From Leucobacter weissii (GTDB lineage: Bacteria > Actinomycetota > Actinomycetes > Actinomycetales > Microbacteriaceae): DNA of 64,000 nucleotides. The stretch lies in NCBI RefSeq assembly GCF_017565745.1, contig NZ_JAGDYM010000005.1, forward strand, positions 1 to 64,000, written 5' to 3'. The first letter of the stretch is position 1. Each line of letters starts with the position of its first letter. The position numbers and the translations under genes are program-made. The notes below the pieces were generated by a model. That model was not told where the DNA came from. It worked only from the letters and a program-made list of their open reading frames with translations, and ran no database searches. Below are positions 8,281 to 16,534 of this stretch, piece by piece.

Positions 8281-9021
8281 TCACCCCATCGGGCGCGACT
8301 CGGCCTCGATGCGGCGCACGGCGGCCACCAGCTCCCCGTTGTCCGCGGCGGGCGAGCCGTCCGGCAGCAGCACCCCGTCCTCGAACCCGATGCGCGTCTC
8401 GCAGCCGTCCTCGATCGCGGCCCGCACGACGGGCCAGACCGTGTCGTCGAAGCCGTGGTAGAGGATGGGCGCGGTCACCCCCTCCGCGCGCAGCACGGCG
8501 GCGATCTCACGGCACTGCGCGACCGCCTCGGCCGCGTCCTCGGTCTCGGGCTCGATCAGCACCCGGACGTTCCGGTGCAGCGTCGGCGAGGCGAGCAGGG
8601 CCGGCACGTCGTCCATGGACCACACCGCCGATTCGAGCACCATGCCGAGGTCGAGCACCAGGAGCGCGGCCTCCGCCGCCCCCTCCTCGCAGAAGGCGAC
8701 GGAGGCGAAGTCGGGCCGCGCGCCCTCCGGCCAGGCGCCGAGCTGCTCCATGCGCTGGGCGTGCGACTCCACGGTCCACAGCCCGGTGGTCGTGCCGATC
8801 ACGATCGAAGGGTCCAGCTCGCGGGTCGCGCGGACCCAGGCACCGACCGCCTCGGGCCGGATCGTCTGCCCCCCGTCGGCGGTGCGCACGTGGGCGTGCA
8901 CCACGTCGGCGCCGGCGCGGACCGCGTCCCGGCTCGCGAGTGCGATCTGCTCGACGGTCTGCGGCACGCGCAGCCCGCCCTCCGACGGACGACCCCCGTT
9001 GATGGCGGCTTTCAATAGCAC
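8281..9021 (-). CDS. BKACE-family beta-keto acid cleavage enzyme (DUF849)
   Basis: Predicted Zn-dependent enzyme of the family of 3-keto-5-aminohexanoate cleavage enzyme (Kce), which condenses a beta-keto acid with acetyl-CoA to give acetoacetate and a new acyl-CoA. Family marks are the N-terminal LLKAAINGG strand, VVHAHVRT with the HxHxR metal motif, and a late GFDDTVWP/RIGFED region. At 246 residues it is somewhat shorter than typical members (270-310). The start is GTG 9021, preceded by GAGAGGA at 6 nt; an ATG 27 nt upstream lacks a ribosome binding site. It follows the RraA-type gene by 86 nt in a putative catabolic operon. The true substrate is unknown. Confidence 0.8.
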   Translation of the reverse strand: MLLKAAINGGRPSEGGLRVPQTVEQIALASRDAVRAGADVVHAHVRTADGGQTIRPEAVGAWVRATRELDPSIVIGTTTGLWTVESHAQRMEQLGAWPEGARPDFASVAFCEEGAAEAALLVLDLGMVLESAVWSMDDVPALLASPTLHRNVRVLIEPETEDAAEAVAQCREIAAVLRAEGVTAPILYHGFDDTVWPVVRAAIEDGCETRIGFEDGVLLPDGSPAADNGELVAAVRRIEAESRPMG

Positions 9022-9107
9022 GGTGTTCCTCTCGATCTCTTCACACATGGATGCGCCGGCGCGCCCCGGCGGGGACGCGCCGGCCGGAGCGACGCCCGGA
9101 CGGGGCC

Positions 9108-9785
9108 TCAGCCCCGTTCGCCCAGCAGCCGCTCGACGGTCTCGGTGGCTCCCGTCAGACCGCCGAGCGGCGCGCCGCCGCGCAACTCGGCGATGAGCTC
9201 CGGCTCTTCGGCGTCATCGGCGAGGGCGGTCGCCACCACCGTCTCGAGCACGCCGGCCGGCACGACCAGCACGCCGTTCGCGTCGGCGAGGACGACGTCC
9301 CCGGGATGCACCGGGACGCCGCCGAGGGCGACCGGGACGTTCAGCCCGCCGGCGTCGATGCCGTGCAGCTTGGTGGTGAGCATGCTGGTGCCGCGCGCGT
9401 GCACCGGGAGCCCGAGCGCCTCGATCTCGTCCAGATCGGTGATCACGCCGTCCACGACGGCGCCGGCGGCGCCGCGCGCCACCAGCTGGGCCGCGACCAC
9501 CTCGCCGAGGGGCGCGTGGCGCGCGTCCCCGCCCGTATCGATGACGAGCACCTGCCCGGGCTCGACGAGACCGGCGGCGTGATGGAGCATGGTGGAGTCC
9601 GTGGCGCTCGTGCGCACGGTCACCGCCGGGCCGATGATCCTCGAGCGGCCCGTCAACCGCCGGACGCCCGGATCCGCGAACCCCTCCTCGAGGTAGTGGC
9701 CGAGGGTCGGGAAGCTGAGGCGCTCCAGCCCGGCCCGCAGCTCGGCGGAGATGGGGGCCGGGGCCTCGCCGATACGAACGAACAT
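9108..9785 (-). CDS. RraA-family protein (aldolase/decarboxylase-like)
   Basis: A 225-residue member of the RraA/HMG-aldolase superfamily. The ligand and metal loop GGDARHAPLGE and the strand VVDGVITDLDEIEALGLPVH are present. In active HMG/CHA aldolases the second motif reads GxxRD with an Arg that holds the substrate carboxylate; here the position is Thr (VITD), so ordinary pyruvate-aldolase chemistry is doubtful. The ATG overlaps the amidase stop by one base (TGATG), showing tight coupling. Some family members are oxaloacetate decarboxylases or RNase E inhibitors; the context favours small-molecule metabolism. Confidence 0.8.
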   Translation of the reverse strand: MFVRIGEAPAPISAELRAGLERLSFPTLGHYLEEGFADPGVRRLTGRSRIIGPAVTVRTSATDSTMLHHAAGLVEPGQVLVIDTGGDARHAPLGEVVAAQLVARGAAGAVVDGVITDLDEIEALGLPVHARGTSMLTTKLHGIDAGGLNVPVALGGVPVHPGDVVLADANGVLVVPAGVLETVVATALADDAEEPELIAELRGGAPLGGLTGATETVERLLGERG

Positions 9786-10591
9786 CAGATTCCCTTCACG
9801 GAGTAGTCGAGGCGCAGGCGACGGTTGTCGAGCGCGGGCAGGATCTCGCGGGCGCGTTCGAGCCCCGCGCGGTCGATGTCGGCGTAGACGAGGCCCTCGT
9901 CGCGGGTGTTCGCGCCCGCCACGACGATGCCGAGCGGATCGATGATGCGGCTGAGGCCGACGGAGTCCGCTCCGACCGTCCCGGAGGCGAGGACCCAGGA
10001 GACGTTCTCGATCGCCCGCGCCTGGGTCAGCACCGACCAGTGCTCCTCCTTGCCCTTGCCCGACACCCAGGCCGCCGAGAGCGAGATGACGTCGACGCCG
10101 CGATCGACCATGCTGCGGAACAGCTCGGGGAACCGCACGTCGTAGCAGTTCGCGATGCCCACCCGGAACCCCTCGACGCCGATGATCGGCGCCGGCTCGG
10201 TGCCGTGGGCGACGTAGTCCGACTCGCGGTACGAGAAGGCGTCGTAGAGATGCACCTTGCGGTACCGGGCGAGCTCGGCCCCGTCCGGCCCCGCCGCGAT
10301 GATGGTGTTGAGCGCGCGATCGCCCGGGTTCGGCTCGTAGCCGCCCGCCACGAGCGTGACCCCGTGCCTCCGGGCGAGATCCCGGATCAGGGCCTCGAAG
10401 GCCGGCCAGATCTCCGGGAGCAGCTCGGGGAAGCGGGGCTTGAGATCGTCCTCGGCGAGCAGCATCGCCTCCTCGGGGAACACCACGAGCCGGGCGCCGG
10501 ACGCGGCGGCGTCGGCGGTGAGGCGTCTGATCGTCTCGAAGTTCTGGGAGAAGTCCGCGCCAGGAGAGGTCTGCGCCACGGCGGTTTTCAC
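9785..10591 (-). CDS. Carbon-nitrogen hydrolase (nitrilase-superfamily amidase)
   Basis: A 268-residue cytoplasmic amidase of the nitrilase superfamily with the Glu-Lys-Cys triad visible: Glu in VVFPEEA (about 40), Lys in YRKVHLYD (112) and Cys in IANCYDVRFPE (149). The closest functional classes are deaminated-glutathione amidase-like proteins and carbamoyl/omega-amidases. The start is GTG 10591 with AAAGGA 6 nt upstream. It sits between potA and the RraA-type gene, which suggests that it hydrolyses an amide formed from, or imported as, the Pot substrate. The substrate itself is inference. Confidence 0.87.
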   Translation of the reverse strand: MKTAVAQTSPGADFSQNFETIRRLTADAAASGARLVVFPEEAMLLAEDDLKPRFPELLPEIWPAFEALIRDLARRHGVTLVAGGYEPNPGDRALNTIIAAGPDGAELARYRKVHLYDAFSYRESDYVAHGTEPAPIIGVEGFRVGIANCYDVRFPELFRSMVDRGVDVISLSAAWVSGKGKEEHWSVLTQARAIENVSWVLASGTVGADSVGLSRIIDPLGIVVAGANTRDEGLVYADIDRAGLERAREILPALDNRRLRLDYSVKGI

Positions 10592-10650
10592 GAACGGTCC
10601 TTTCTGGGCGGCGACTGCCGCGGATGGAGCGGGATGAGGGGGAGAGCGGG

Positions 10651-11760
10651 TCAGCGGATCACGATGCGCGCGTCCTGCGGCCGCCAGGCGAGCGAGAGCT
10701 CGTCGCCGACCGCGAAGCCCGCGAGCTCCCGCTCGGCGGCGAGGCTCGACACCGACACCCGGAACAGGTTCTCGCCGGCGCGGATCCTGGCGTGCCACTC
10801 CTCGCCGAGGAAGGTGAGCTCGGTCACGGTGCCGCGGACGCCTGCGCCGGTGCGCGACACCTCGATCCGCTCGGGCCGCAGCAGCAGCGTGCCCCGGCTC
10901 GGGGCGGCGACGCGCTCGGCCAGCACCCCGCTCACCGCGCCGACCCCGGGGAGGTCCACGGAGACCTCGTCCCCGGCCGCTCCCGCGGGAGCGTCGACGT
11001 CGAGCAGATTGCAGCTGCCGATGAATCCCGCCACGAACCGGGTCTGCGGACGATTGTAGATCTCCTCCGGGGCCGCCACCTGCTGGACCACGCCGTCGGA
11101 CATCACCGCGATCCGGTCCGACATGGTCAGCGCCTCCTCCTGATCGTGGGTGACGTAGACGAAGGTGATGCCGACCTCGCGCTGCATGCGCTTCAGCTCG
11201 ACCTGCATCTCCTTGCGCAGCTGCTGGTCGAGGGCGCCGAGCGGCTCGTCGAGCAGCACCACCTTGGGACCGGAGACCACGGCCCGCGCCAGCGCGACGC
11301 GCTGCCGCTGGCCTCCGGAGAGCTGGTCGGGCTTCCGGTCCGCGAGGTGGGCCAGCTTCACGAGTTCGAGCGCCTCGATGGCCCGCCGGTCGGCCTCGGC
11401 CCTCGGGGTCCGCCGCACGCGGAGCTCGAACACCACGTTGTCGAACACCGTGAGGTGCGGGAACAGCGCGTAGCTCTGGAACAGCATGTTGAGGTCCCGG
11501 TTGCGCGTCGGCACGCCGGTCACGTCGACGCCGCCGAGCAGCACCCGACCGGCCGACGGCGTCTCGAAGCCGGTGATCATGCGCATCAGCGTGGTCTTGC
11601 CGCACCCCGACGGGCCGAGGATCGAGAAGAACTCGTTCTCCCGGATCTCCAGGTCGAGGGGGTGCACGGCGAGATGCTCGCCGAAGCGCTTGGTCAGTCC
11701 GACGGTCTCGACGGCCGCCGCGCGATCCGTGGTGCCCGTGGGCGAGGTGTGCGTGTCCAT
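10651..11760 (-). CDS. potA: Polyamine-type ABC transporter ATP-binding protein
   Basis: A 369-residue ATPase of the PotA/MalK group that energises the PotBC channel. Walker A is GPSGCGKTT, the signature LSGGQRQRVALARA, Walker B VVLLDEPLGALD, the switch His is in YVTHDQEEA, and a C-terminal TOBE domain starts near residue 280. ATG 11760 has AGAGGA 3-4 nt upstream. It is the last transport gene of the operon potB-potC-potD-potA and is followed after 59 nt by the amidase gene. Confidence 0.93.
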   Translation of the reverse strand: MDTHTSPTGTTDRAAAVETVGLTKRFGEHLAVHPLDLEIRENEFFSILGPSGCGKTTLMRMITGFETPSAGRVLLGGVDVTGVPTRNRDLNMLFQSYALFPHLTVFDNVVFELRVRRTPRAEADRRAIEALELVKLAHLADRKPDQLSGGQRQRVALARAVVSGPKVVLLDEPLGALDQQLRKEMQVELKRMQREVGITFVYVTHDQEEALTMSDRIAVMSDGVVQQVAAPEEIYNRPQTRFVAGFIGSCNLLDVDAPAGAAGDEVSVDLPGVGAVSGVLAERVAAPSRGTLLLRPERIEVSRTGAGVRGTVTELTFLGEEWHARIRAGENLFRVSVSSLAAERELAGFAVGDELSLAWRPQDARIVIR

Positions 11761-11786
11761 GGTCCTCTTGCTGTCGGTCGATCGGG

Positions 11787-12848
11787 TCAGGAGGCCTTGA
11801 CGCGGGTCCAGCCGTCCTGGAAGAAGGTCATGGCCGAGCCCGGGTCCACGATGAAGTCCGCGTTCGCCACCTCGTCCTCGCTCGCGTAGACCGCGGCGTT
11901 GGAGAGCAGGCCCTGATCGGTGATGAACTCGTCGACGGCGCCGTTGGTGCTCGCGAGACCGCCGTCGTTCGTCGCCATCGCCGCGATCTCCGGCTGCAGC
12001 AGGAAGTTGATGAACTGGTAGGCCGCCTCCTCGTTCGGGGCGCCCTTCGCGATCGAGAGGCCGTCGACCCACATGCTGCCGCCCTCCTCGGGGATCACGT
12101 AGTGCACGTCCTCGTTCTCGCTCACGATCTCGGCGGTGCTGGTGCCGCCCCAGGCCTGGGCGATGCAGGCGTCGCCGCTCGCCACGAGCTCGCCGTAGTT
12201 GGTCGAGTTGTAGCCGGCCAGCAGCGACTTCTGCTCGATCAGCGAGTCGGTCGCCGCGGAGATCTCGGCCTCGTCCGTGCTGTTCGCCGGGAAGCCGTTC
12301 ACCTGGAGCCCCGCGATGTAGGCGGCGAGCATGTTGTCGAGCATGTAGACCTCGCCCGACCACTTCGGGTCGAACAGCGACGCCCAGCTCGTGATCTGCT
12401 CGCCGTCGGTGCAGCTCTCGTTGTAGATGAGACCGGTGGTGCCCCACACCCACGGCACGGAGTACTCGTTGCCCGGGTCGTAGCTGGGATCGATGAACTG
12501 GCCCGAGACGTTGTCGAAGCCCTCGATCCGCGAGTGGTCGAGCGGCTCGAGCAGTTCCTGGCCGACCAGCTGCTGCACCGCGTACTGGCTGGGCTCCACG
12601 ATGTCGTACCCCGAGCCTCCGGCGGCGAGCTTCGAGATCATCGTCTCGTTGCTGTCGAAGTTGTCGACGGTCACCTGGATGCCGGTCTCCTCCGTGAACG
12701 CGTCGATGACGGTCTGAGGGATCTCATCGGCCCAGGAGTAGACGTTGAGCTGGGTGGAGCCGCCCGAGCCGCCGTCGGCATCGGAGCTGCAGGCCGTGAG
12801 CGCGAGGGCGGCGACGACGCCGACCGCTGCGAGTGTGTGCTTCTTCAT
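11787..12848 (-). CDS. potD: Spermidine/putrescine-type substrate-binding lipoprotein
   Basis: A 353-residue extracytoplasmic binding protein anchored by an N-terminal lipid (lipobox LTAC, Cys 20). The body matches the PotD/PotF group: LNVYSWADEIP at the mature N terminus, the IVEPSQYAV segment and the WVWGTTGLIYN hinge region. It delivers a polyamine-like ligand to PotBC. The ribosome binding site GAAAGGA lies 6 nt before the ATG. Polyamine family members also bind opines or amides, so the ligand should not be taken as settled, given the unusual enzymes downstream. Confidence 0.9.
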   Translation of the reverse strand: MKKHTLAAVGVVAALALTACSSDADGGSGGSTQLNVYSWADEIPQTVIDAFTEETGIQVTVDNFDSNETMISKLAAGGSGYDIVEPSQYAVQQLVGQELLEPLDHSRIEGFDNVSGQFIDPSYDPGNEYSVPWVWGTTGLIYNESCTDGEQITSWASLFDPKWSGEVYMLDNMLAAYIAGLQVNGFPANSTDEAEISAATDSLIEQKSLLAGYNSTNYGELVASGDACIAQAWGGTSTAEIVSENEDVHYVIPEEGGSMWVDGLSIAKGAPNEEAAYQFINFLLQPEIAAMATNDGGLASTNGAVDEFITDQGLLSNAAVYASEDEVANADFIVDPGSAMTFFQDGWTRVKAS

Positions 12849-12887
12849 GGGTGTTCCTTTCGGGGGGTGGACCGGGAGGATTCGGGG

Positions 12888-13670
12888 TCAGGATCGCGAC
12901 TCGACGAGGATGCGGCGCATCTGGGTGATGCCGACCGCGAGCACGATCACGAGGGTGAGCAGGATGAGCAGGGCGCCGAGCGCGTTGATGCTCGGAGTGA
13001 GTCCGGTCTTGAGACTGGAGTAGATGCGCAGCGGGAGCGTCGTGGAACCGACCCCGCTCAGGAACGTCGACATCACGATGTTGCTGAAGGAGGTGGTGAA
13101 GCTCAGCAGCCAGGCCGCGACCACGGCCGGGCGCAGCAGCGGCAGGTAGACCCGCGTGAAGGTCTGCCACGGAGTGCAGCCGAGATCGGTCGCGGCCTCC
13201 GGCAGCGACGGGTCGAGCATCGCCGCCGAGGCCATGAGCACGAGCGTGGCGAGCGGCAGCGAGACGATCAGGTGCCCGAGCACGAGGGTGACGACGCCGA
13301 GCGGGATCCCGGTCGAGCTGAAGACGCTGAGCAGCGCCACCCCGAGCACGATCTCGGGGACGATCAGCGGCAGGGCGATCATCGCGAGCAGCGATCCCCG
13401 CCCCCGCCCCCGGTAGCGGCTGAGACCGAGCGCGAACATCACGCCGATCACCGTCGCCACCGTGGCCGTGATCACGGCCACGAGCGCGCTCACCCGGAGC
13501 GTCTGCATCAGCTGCCCGTCCTGGAAGAGCTCCGCGTACCACTGCAGCGTGAAGCCCTCGAAGCGGGTGCTCGTGCCGGCCGCGTTGAACGAGTAGACGA
13601 TCACCGCGACGATCGGGATGTAGAGGAAGACGAAGACGCCTCGGGCGATGCCGTTCACGACGCGATCCAC
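12888..13670 (-). CDS. potC: Polyamine-type ABC transporter permease (PotC-like)
   Basis: A 260-residue inner-membrane permease with six predicted helices. The EAA loop LPEAATDLGCTPWQTF marks the contact with the ATPase. It begins with GTG 4 nt after the potB stop and is followed by potD after 39 nt. Together with PotB it forms the channel. Confidence 0.9.
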   Translation of the reverse strand: MDRVVNGIARGVFVFLYIPIVAVIVYSFNAAGTSTRFEGFTLQWYAELFQDGQLMQTLRVSALVAVITATVATVIGVMFALGLSRYRGRGRGSLLAMIALPLIVPEIVLGVALLSVFSSTGIPLGVVTLVLGHLIVSLPLATLVLMASAAMLDPSLPEAATDLGCTPWQTFTRVYLPLLRPAVVAAWLLSFTTSFSNIVMSTFLSGVGSTTLPLRIYSSLKTGLTPSINALGALLILLTLVIVLAVGITQMRRILVESRS

Positions 13671-13673
13671 GGC

Positions 13674-14561
13674 TCAGGCCCCCTTTCGTTTGGCCGGGCG
13701 CCGCAGCGCGAGCCCGACGAGCGCCATCGAGAGGAGCATGAGCACCAGCAGCACCATCGAGACGGCGGCGCCCATCGGCTGGTTGCGGAACTCGGTGTAC
13801 ATGGTCACGATCAGATTGCCGACGAGCTGATCCTTGCCGCCGCCGAGCAGCACCGGGATCACGAACACGCCCATCGTCGGGATGAACGTCAGCAGCGCGG
13901 CGCCGAGCAGCCCGGGACGGGAGAGGGGGAGGATCACCCTGCGGTGCACGCCCCACCAGCCGCAGCCGAGATCGGTCGCGGCCTCCTTCAACGAGCCGTC
14001 GATGGACCGCATGGAGGCGTAGATCGGGAAGATGGCGGTCGGCAGGAACGAGTAGAGCAGGCCGAGGATCACCGCGACGTTGCTGGGGATCAGCGAGAAT
14101 CCGCCGATCCCGAAGAGCCCCAGCACCCCCGCGACCGGGCCGCCCGACCCGAGGATCGTGATCCAGGCGAAGGTGCGGACCAGGAAGTCGGTCCAGAACG
14201 GGATGATGATGAGCAGCAGCAGGAATCCCTGCCGGCCCTCCGGCCGCGAGACGATGTAGTACGAGGTGATGTAGGCGACCACCAGGCACACGACCGTGTT
14301 GAGGAGTCCCAGGCCCAGCGAGTAGAGCATCGTCTTCGAGTAGACGGGATCGAAGAGCTTCGCGTAGTTGTCGAGGGTGAACCCGCCGACGATGCCGCCG
14401 TAGTCGTCGGCGAGGGCGAAGCTGTTGCGCGCGACCAGGAAGAGCGGGAGCACACCGAGCAGCGCGACGCTCGCGATCCCCGGGATCAGGAGCAGGAGGG
14501 AGCCGCGCCGCTTCGGGCGCCCGCGTCGCCCGAGGTGCAGCACCTGGGTGGTGGATGTCAC
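13674..14561 (-). CDS. potB: Polyamine-type ABC transporter permease (PotB-like)
   Basis: A 295-residue inner-membrane permease, first gene of the uptake operon, with six predicted helices and the EAA loop SLKEAATDLGCGWWG. I place the start at GTG 14561, because AAGGAG lies 5 nt upstream, rather than at ATG 14600, which has no binding site. The polar, basic N terminus (GRRGRPKRRG) is cytoplasmic. The promoter must lie in 14562-14700, the same stretch that carries the divergent tRNA-Gly promoter. Confidence 0.9.
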   Translation of the reverse strand: MTSTTQVLHLGRRGRPKRRGSLLLLIPGIASVALLGVLPLFLVARNSFALADDYGGIVGGFTLDNYAKLFDPVYSKTMLYSLGLGLLNTVVCLVVAYITSYYIVSRPEGRQGFLLLLIIIPFWTDFLVRTFAWITILGSGGPVAGVLGLFGIGGFSLIPSNVAVILGLLYSFLPTAIFPIYASMRSIDGSLKEAATDLGCGWWGVHRRVILPLSRPGLLGAALLTFIPTMGVFVIPVLLGGGKDQLVGNLIVTMYTEFRNQPMGAAVSMVLLVLMLLSMALVGLALRRPAKRKGA

Positions 14562-14695
14562 GTCGCTCCTTCGCCGCTCGTCGAACTGCCGTGCATTCAT
14601 GATGCAGGGAGAAGTTGAACGCCGCAGGTGTCTCGACCGATGGAATCCGTGGAAGTGGGGGCCAATACCGACGCAGATCGCGGTGACGGCACTGC

Positions 14696-14701
14696 TATAG
14701 T
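14696..14701 (+). promoter_or_regulatory. -10 element of tRNA-Gly
   Basis: TATAGT 20 nt upstream of the tRNA 5' end. No good -35 hexamer is seen at the usual distance. Confidence 0.5.
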
Positions 14702-14721
14702 TGTGTCGGCTCTCGAAAAGC

Positions 14722-14795
14722 GGGGCCGTCGTCTAATGGCAAGACATCAGCTTCCCAAGCTGAGAACGCGGGTTCGATTCCCGTCGGCCCCTCCA
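14722..14795 (+). tRNA. tRNA-Gly (anticodon CCC), CCA encoded
   Basis: The cloverleaf is read directly: acceptor GGGGCCG/CGGCCCC, anticodon stem TCAGC/GCTGA with loop TTCCCAA giving anticodon CCC, T arm with GGTTCGATTCC, discriminator T and encoded CCA. The last 19 bases are also part of a 40-bp direct repeat whose second copy lies 131 bp downstream. Confidence 0.95.
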
Positions 14796-14816
14796 CTTCG
14801 CTCCGGCACCTCCGGG
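14777..14816. repeat. Direct repeat copy 1 (tRNA-Gly 3' end)
   Basis: A 40-bp sequence covering the last 19 nt of tRNA-Gly and 21 nt downstream; identical to 14908-14947. Confidence 0.9.
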
Positions 14817-14907
14817 AATCCTCATGAACCCCGGCCCGAAGCCGAGACGGCTTCGGCGCAGCGTGCGCGAAGCCCAGAAATGGGCTTCGCTCTGAGCGCG
14901 CTGCGCA
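14817..14907 (+). repeat. Structured palindromic insertion, copy 1 (tRNA-Gly)
   Basis: A 91-bp segment between two identical 40-bp direct repeats. After a 19-nt leader comes hairpin 1, a 9-bp stem CCGAAGCCG/CGGCTTCGG closed by AGA (14836-14856). An outer 7-bp stem CGCAGCG/CGCTGCG (14857-14863, 14899-14905) encloses hairpin 2, a 10-bp stem with a GAAA loop (14867-14890). The outer stem ends 2 nt before the downstream repeat. The same layout recurs at 57513-57614 with different stem bases. It contains no open reading frame of note. It is probably a non-autonomous mobile or structured RNA element. Confidence 0.7.
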
Positions 14908-14947
14908 ATTCCCGTCGGCCCCTCCACTTCGCTCCGGCACCTCCGGG
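14908..14947. repeat. Direct repeat copy 2 (tRNA-Gly 3' end)
   Basis: Identical to 14777-14816, carrying a detached 19-nt 3' end of tRNA-Gly that cannot form a tRNA. Confidence 0.9.
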
Positions 14948-14972
14948 CTCATGATGAGCCCGGAACCGGAGA

Positions 14973-15566
14973 TCAGTCGTCGAGCTCCTGCGCGAGGATC
15001 TCGCCGCTCTCGGCGTCGATGGTGAGCTCCACCTCGCCGCCGTCGCGCGCCAGGATCTCCCAGACCACGACGCCGCGCTCGGTATCGAGATCGAGTTCGC
15101 GGATCTCGCCGTCGGAGAGCGCGCCGAGAGCGATGTCGATCGCCTCCAGGGCGGTGACGCCCGGGCCGCCGTCGCGCGCCTCGGAAGGCAGCGACTCGGC
15201 CTGCCGGCGCACGATCTCGCCAGTGGTCGCGTTGATGTAGAGCTCGACACCGTCACCGTTCTCGTCTCGCAGCTCCACGCTCCACACGTCGCCGTTCTCG
15301 GGGTCGAGGGAGACGACGTCGCCGGGAATCGCGGCGAGGGCGGCTTCTGCGGCGCGCGCGGCGGGATCGGCGTGCGTCGTAGCCGCTTCGGCCCCGGACT
15401 CGGCGGGATCGTCGCCCGCCGGATCGGCGGGCTGGGAGACGGAGGGCGCAGGCGTGTCGAGCACGGTGTCGTCGCCCGTCTGCGGAGAGGTGCTGCAGCC
15501 TGCCGCGAAGAGGACGATCGTCGTGAGCAGCGCGGCCGCCGAGGCGGTTCGGTTCGGGGTGTTCAT
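14973..15566 (-). CDS. PepSY-domain lipoprotein
   Basis: A 197-residue exported lipoprotein: signal peptide with lipobox AAGC, then a low-complexity Asp/Pro/Ala linker of about 50 residues, then two PepSY domains (about 70-115 and 135-195), each ending in the typical strand pair with INATTGEIV or IDAESGEIL. PepSY domains occur in secreted protease propeptides and envelope sensors, where they inhibit or tune partner proteins. The gene stands alone on the minus strand with GAGGAG before the ATG. The partner is unknown. Confidence 0.85.
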   Translation of the reverse strand: MNTPNRTASAAALLTTIVLFAAGCSTSPQTGDDTVLDTPAPSVSQPADPAGDDPAESGAEAATTHADPAARAAEAALAAIPGDVVSLDPENGDVWSVELRDENGDGVELYINATTGEIVRRQAESLPSEARDGGPGVTALEAIDIALGALSDGEIRELDLDTERGVVVWEILARDGGEVELTIDAESGEILAQELDD

Positions 15567-15754
15567 GGCGTCTCCTCAGGTCGTTGCGTTCCAGTGCTCT
15601 CCAGCCTGCCAGTGAGGTCTGACGCGAGCATGAGCCGCAGATGATAGGACCCTCATGATTCCGCGGTCCGGGAGCTCACCGCGCTGCGCACCGGCCCTCG
15701 CCCGAACGGAAGAGGACCGGTGCGCGGCGGAGGGGCGGACGCGCCCCTCCGCCG

Positions 15755-16534
15755 CTACAGCACCTTGGAGAGAAACGCCTTCGTGCGCTCGCGCTGCGGA
15801 TCGGTGAGCACCTGCACCGGATCGCCCGCCTCGACCACCACGCCGCCGTCCATGAACACGAGCGTATCCGCGACCTCCTTGGCGAAGCCCATCTCGTGCG
15901 TCACCACGATCATGGTCATGCCGCTCTCGGCGAGACCCTTCATCACGTCGAGGACCTCGCCCACCAGCTCGGGATCGAGCGCGGAGGTCGGCTCGTCGAA
16001 CAGCATCAGCTTCGGCTCCATCGCCAGTGCCCGCGCGATCGCGACCCGCTGCTGCTGCCCGCCGGAGAGATGCGCCGGATAGTAGTCGTGCCGCTCCGAG
16101 AGGCCCACCCGAGCCAGCAGCTCCATCGCCTTGGTCTGCAGAACGGCTCGGCTCCCCTTCTTCAGCAGGGTCGGCGCCAGCATCACGTTCTCGAGCGCCG
16201 TCTTGTGCGGGAACAGGTTGAAGCGCTGGAAGACCATGCCGATGTCCCGCCGCTGCCTGGCCGCCTCCTTCGGGTGCATCTCGTAGATCTTGTCCCCGCG
16301 CTGACGGTACCCCACGAGCTCATCGTCGACCCAGAGCCTGCCGGCCGTCACCGTCTCGAGGTGGTTGATGCAGCGCAGGAAGGTGCTCTTCCCGGAGCCG
16401 CTCGGCCCGACCAGGCAGAGCACCTCGCCGCGCTTCACCTCGAGCGAGATGGACTTCAGCACCTGATTCGATCCGAAGGACTTCGAGACCGCCTCCGCAC
16501 GCACCATCGGCGCATCGTTCGCCGTCGTGCTCAT
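15755..16534 (-). CDS. Polar amino acid ABC transporter ATP-binding protein
   Basis: A 259-residue ATPase of the GlnQ/HisP group. Walker A is GPSGSGKST, the signature [14 protein letters not shown], Walker [15 protein letters not shown], and the switch His is in VVTHEMGFA. Between Walker A and the Q-loop it has an insertion of about 15 residues (around [14 protein letters not shown]) seen in some members. GGAGGTGG precedes the ATG, which overlaps the permease stop (ATGA), so it is the third gene of a binding protein-permease-ATPase operon for amino acid import. Confidence 0.92.
   Translation of the reverse strand: MSTTANDAPMVRAEAVSKSFGSNQVLKSISLEVKRGEVLCLVGPSGSGKSTFLRCINHLETVTAGRLWVDDELVGYRQRGDKIYEMHPKEAARQRRDIGMVFQRFNLFPHKTALENVMLAPTLLKKGSRAVLQTKAMELLARVGLSERHDYYPAHLSGGQQQRVAIARALAMEPKLMLFDEPTSALDPELVGEVLDVMKGLAESGMTMIVVTHEMGFAKEVADTLVFMDGGVVVEAGDPVQVLTDPQRERTKAFLSKVL

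Noticed and set aside
14777-14947. A prophage or integrative element at tRNA-Gly
   Set aside because: Only 91 bp lie between the repeats, with no integrase or cargo. I treat it as a small structured insertion instead.
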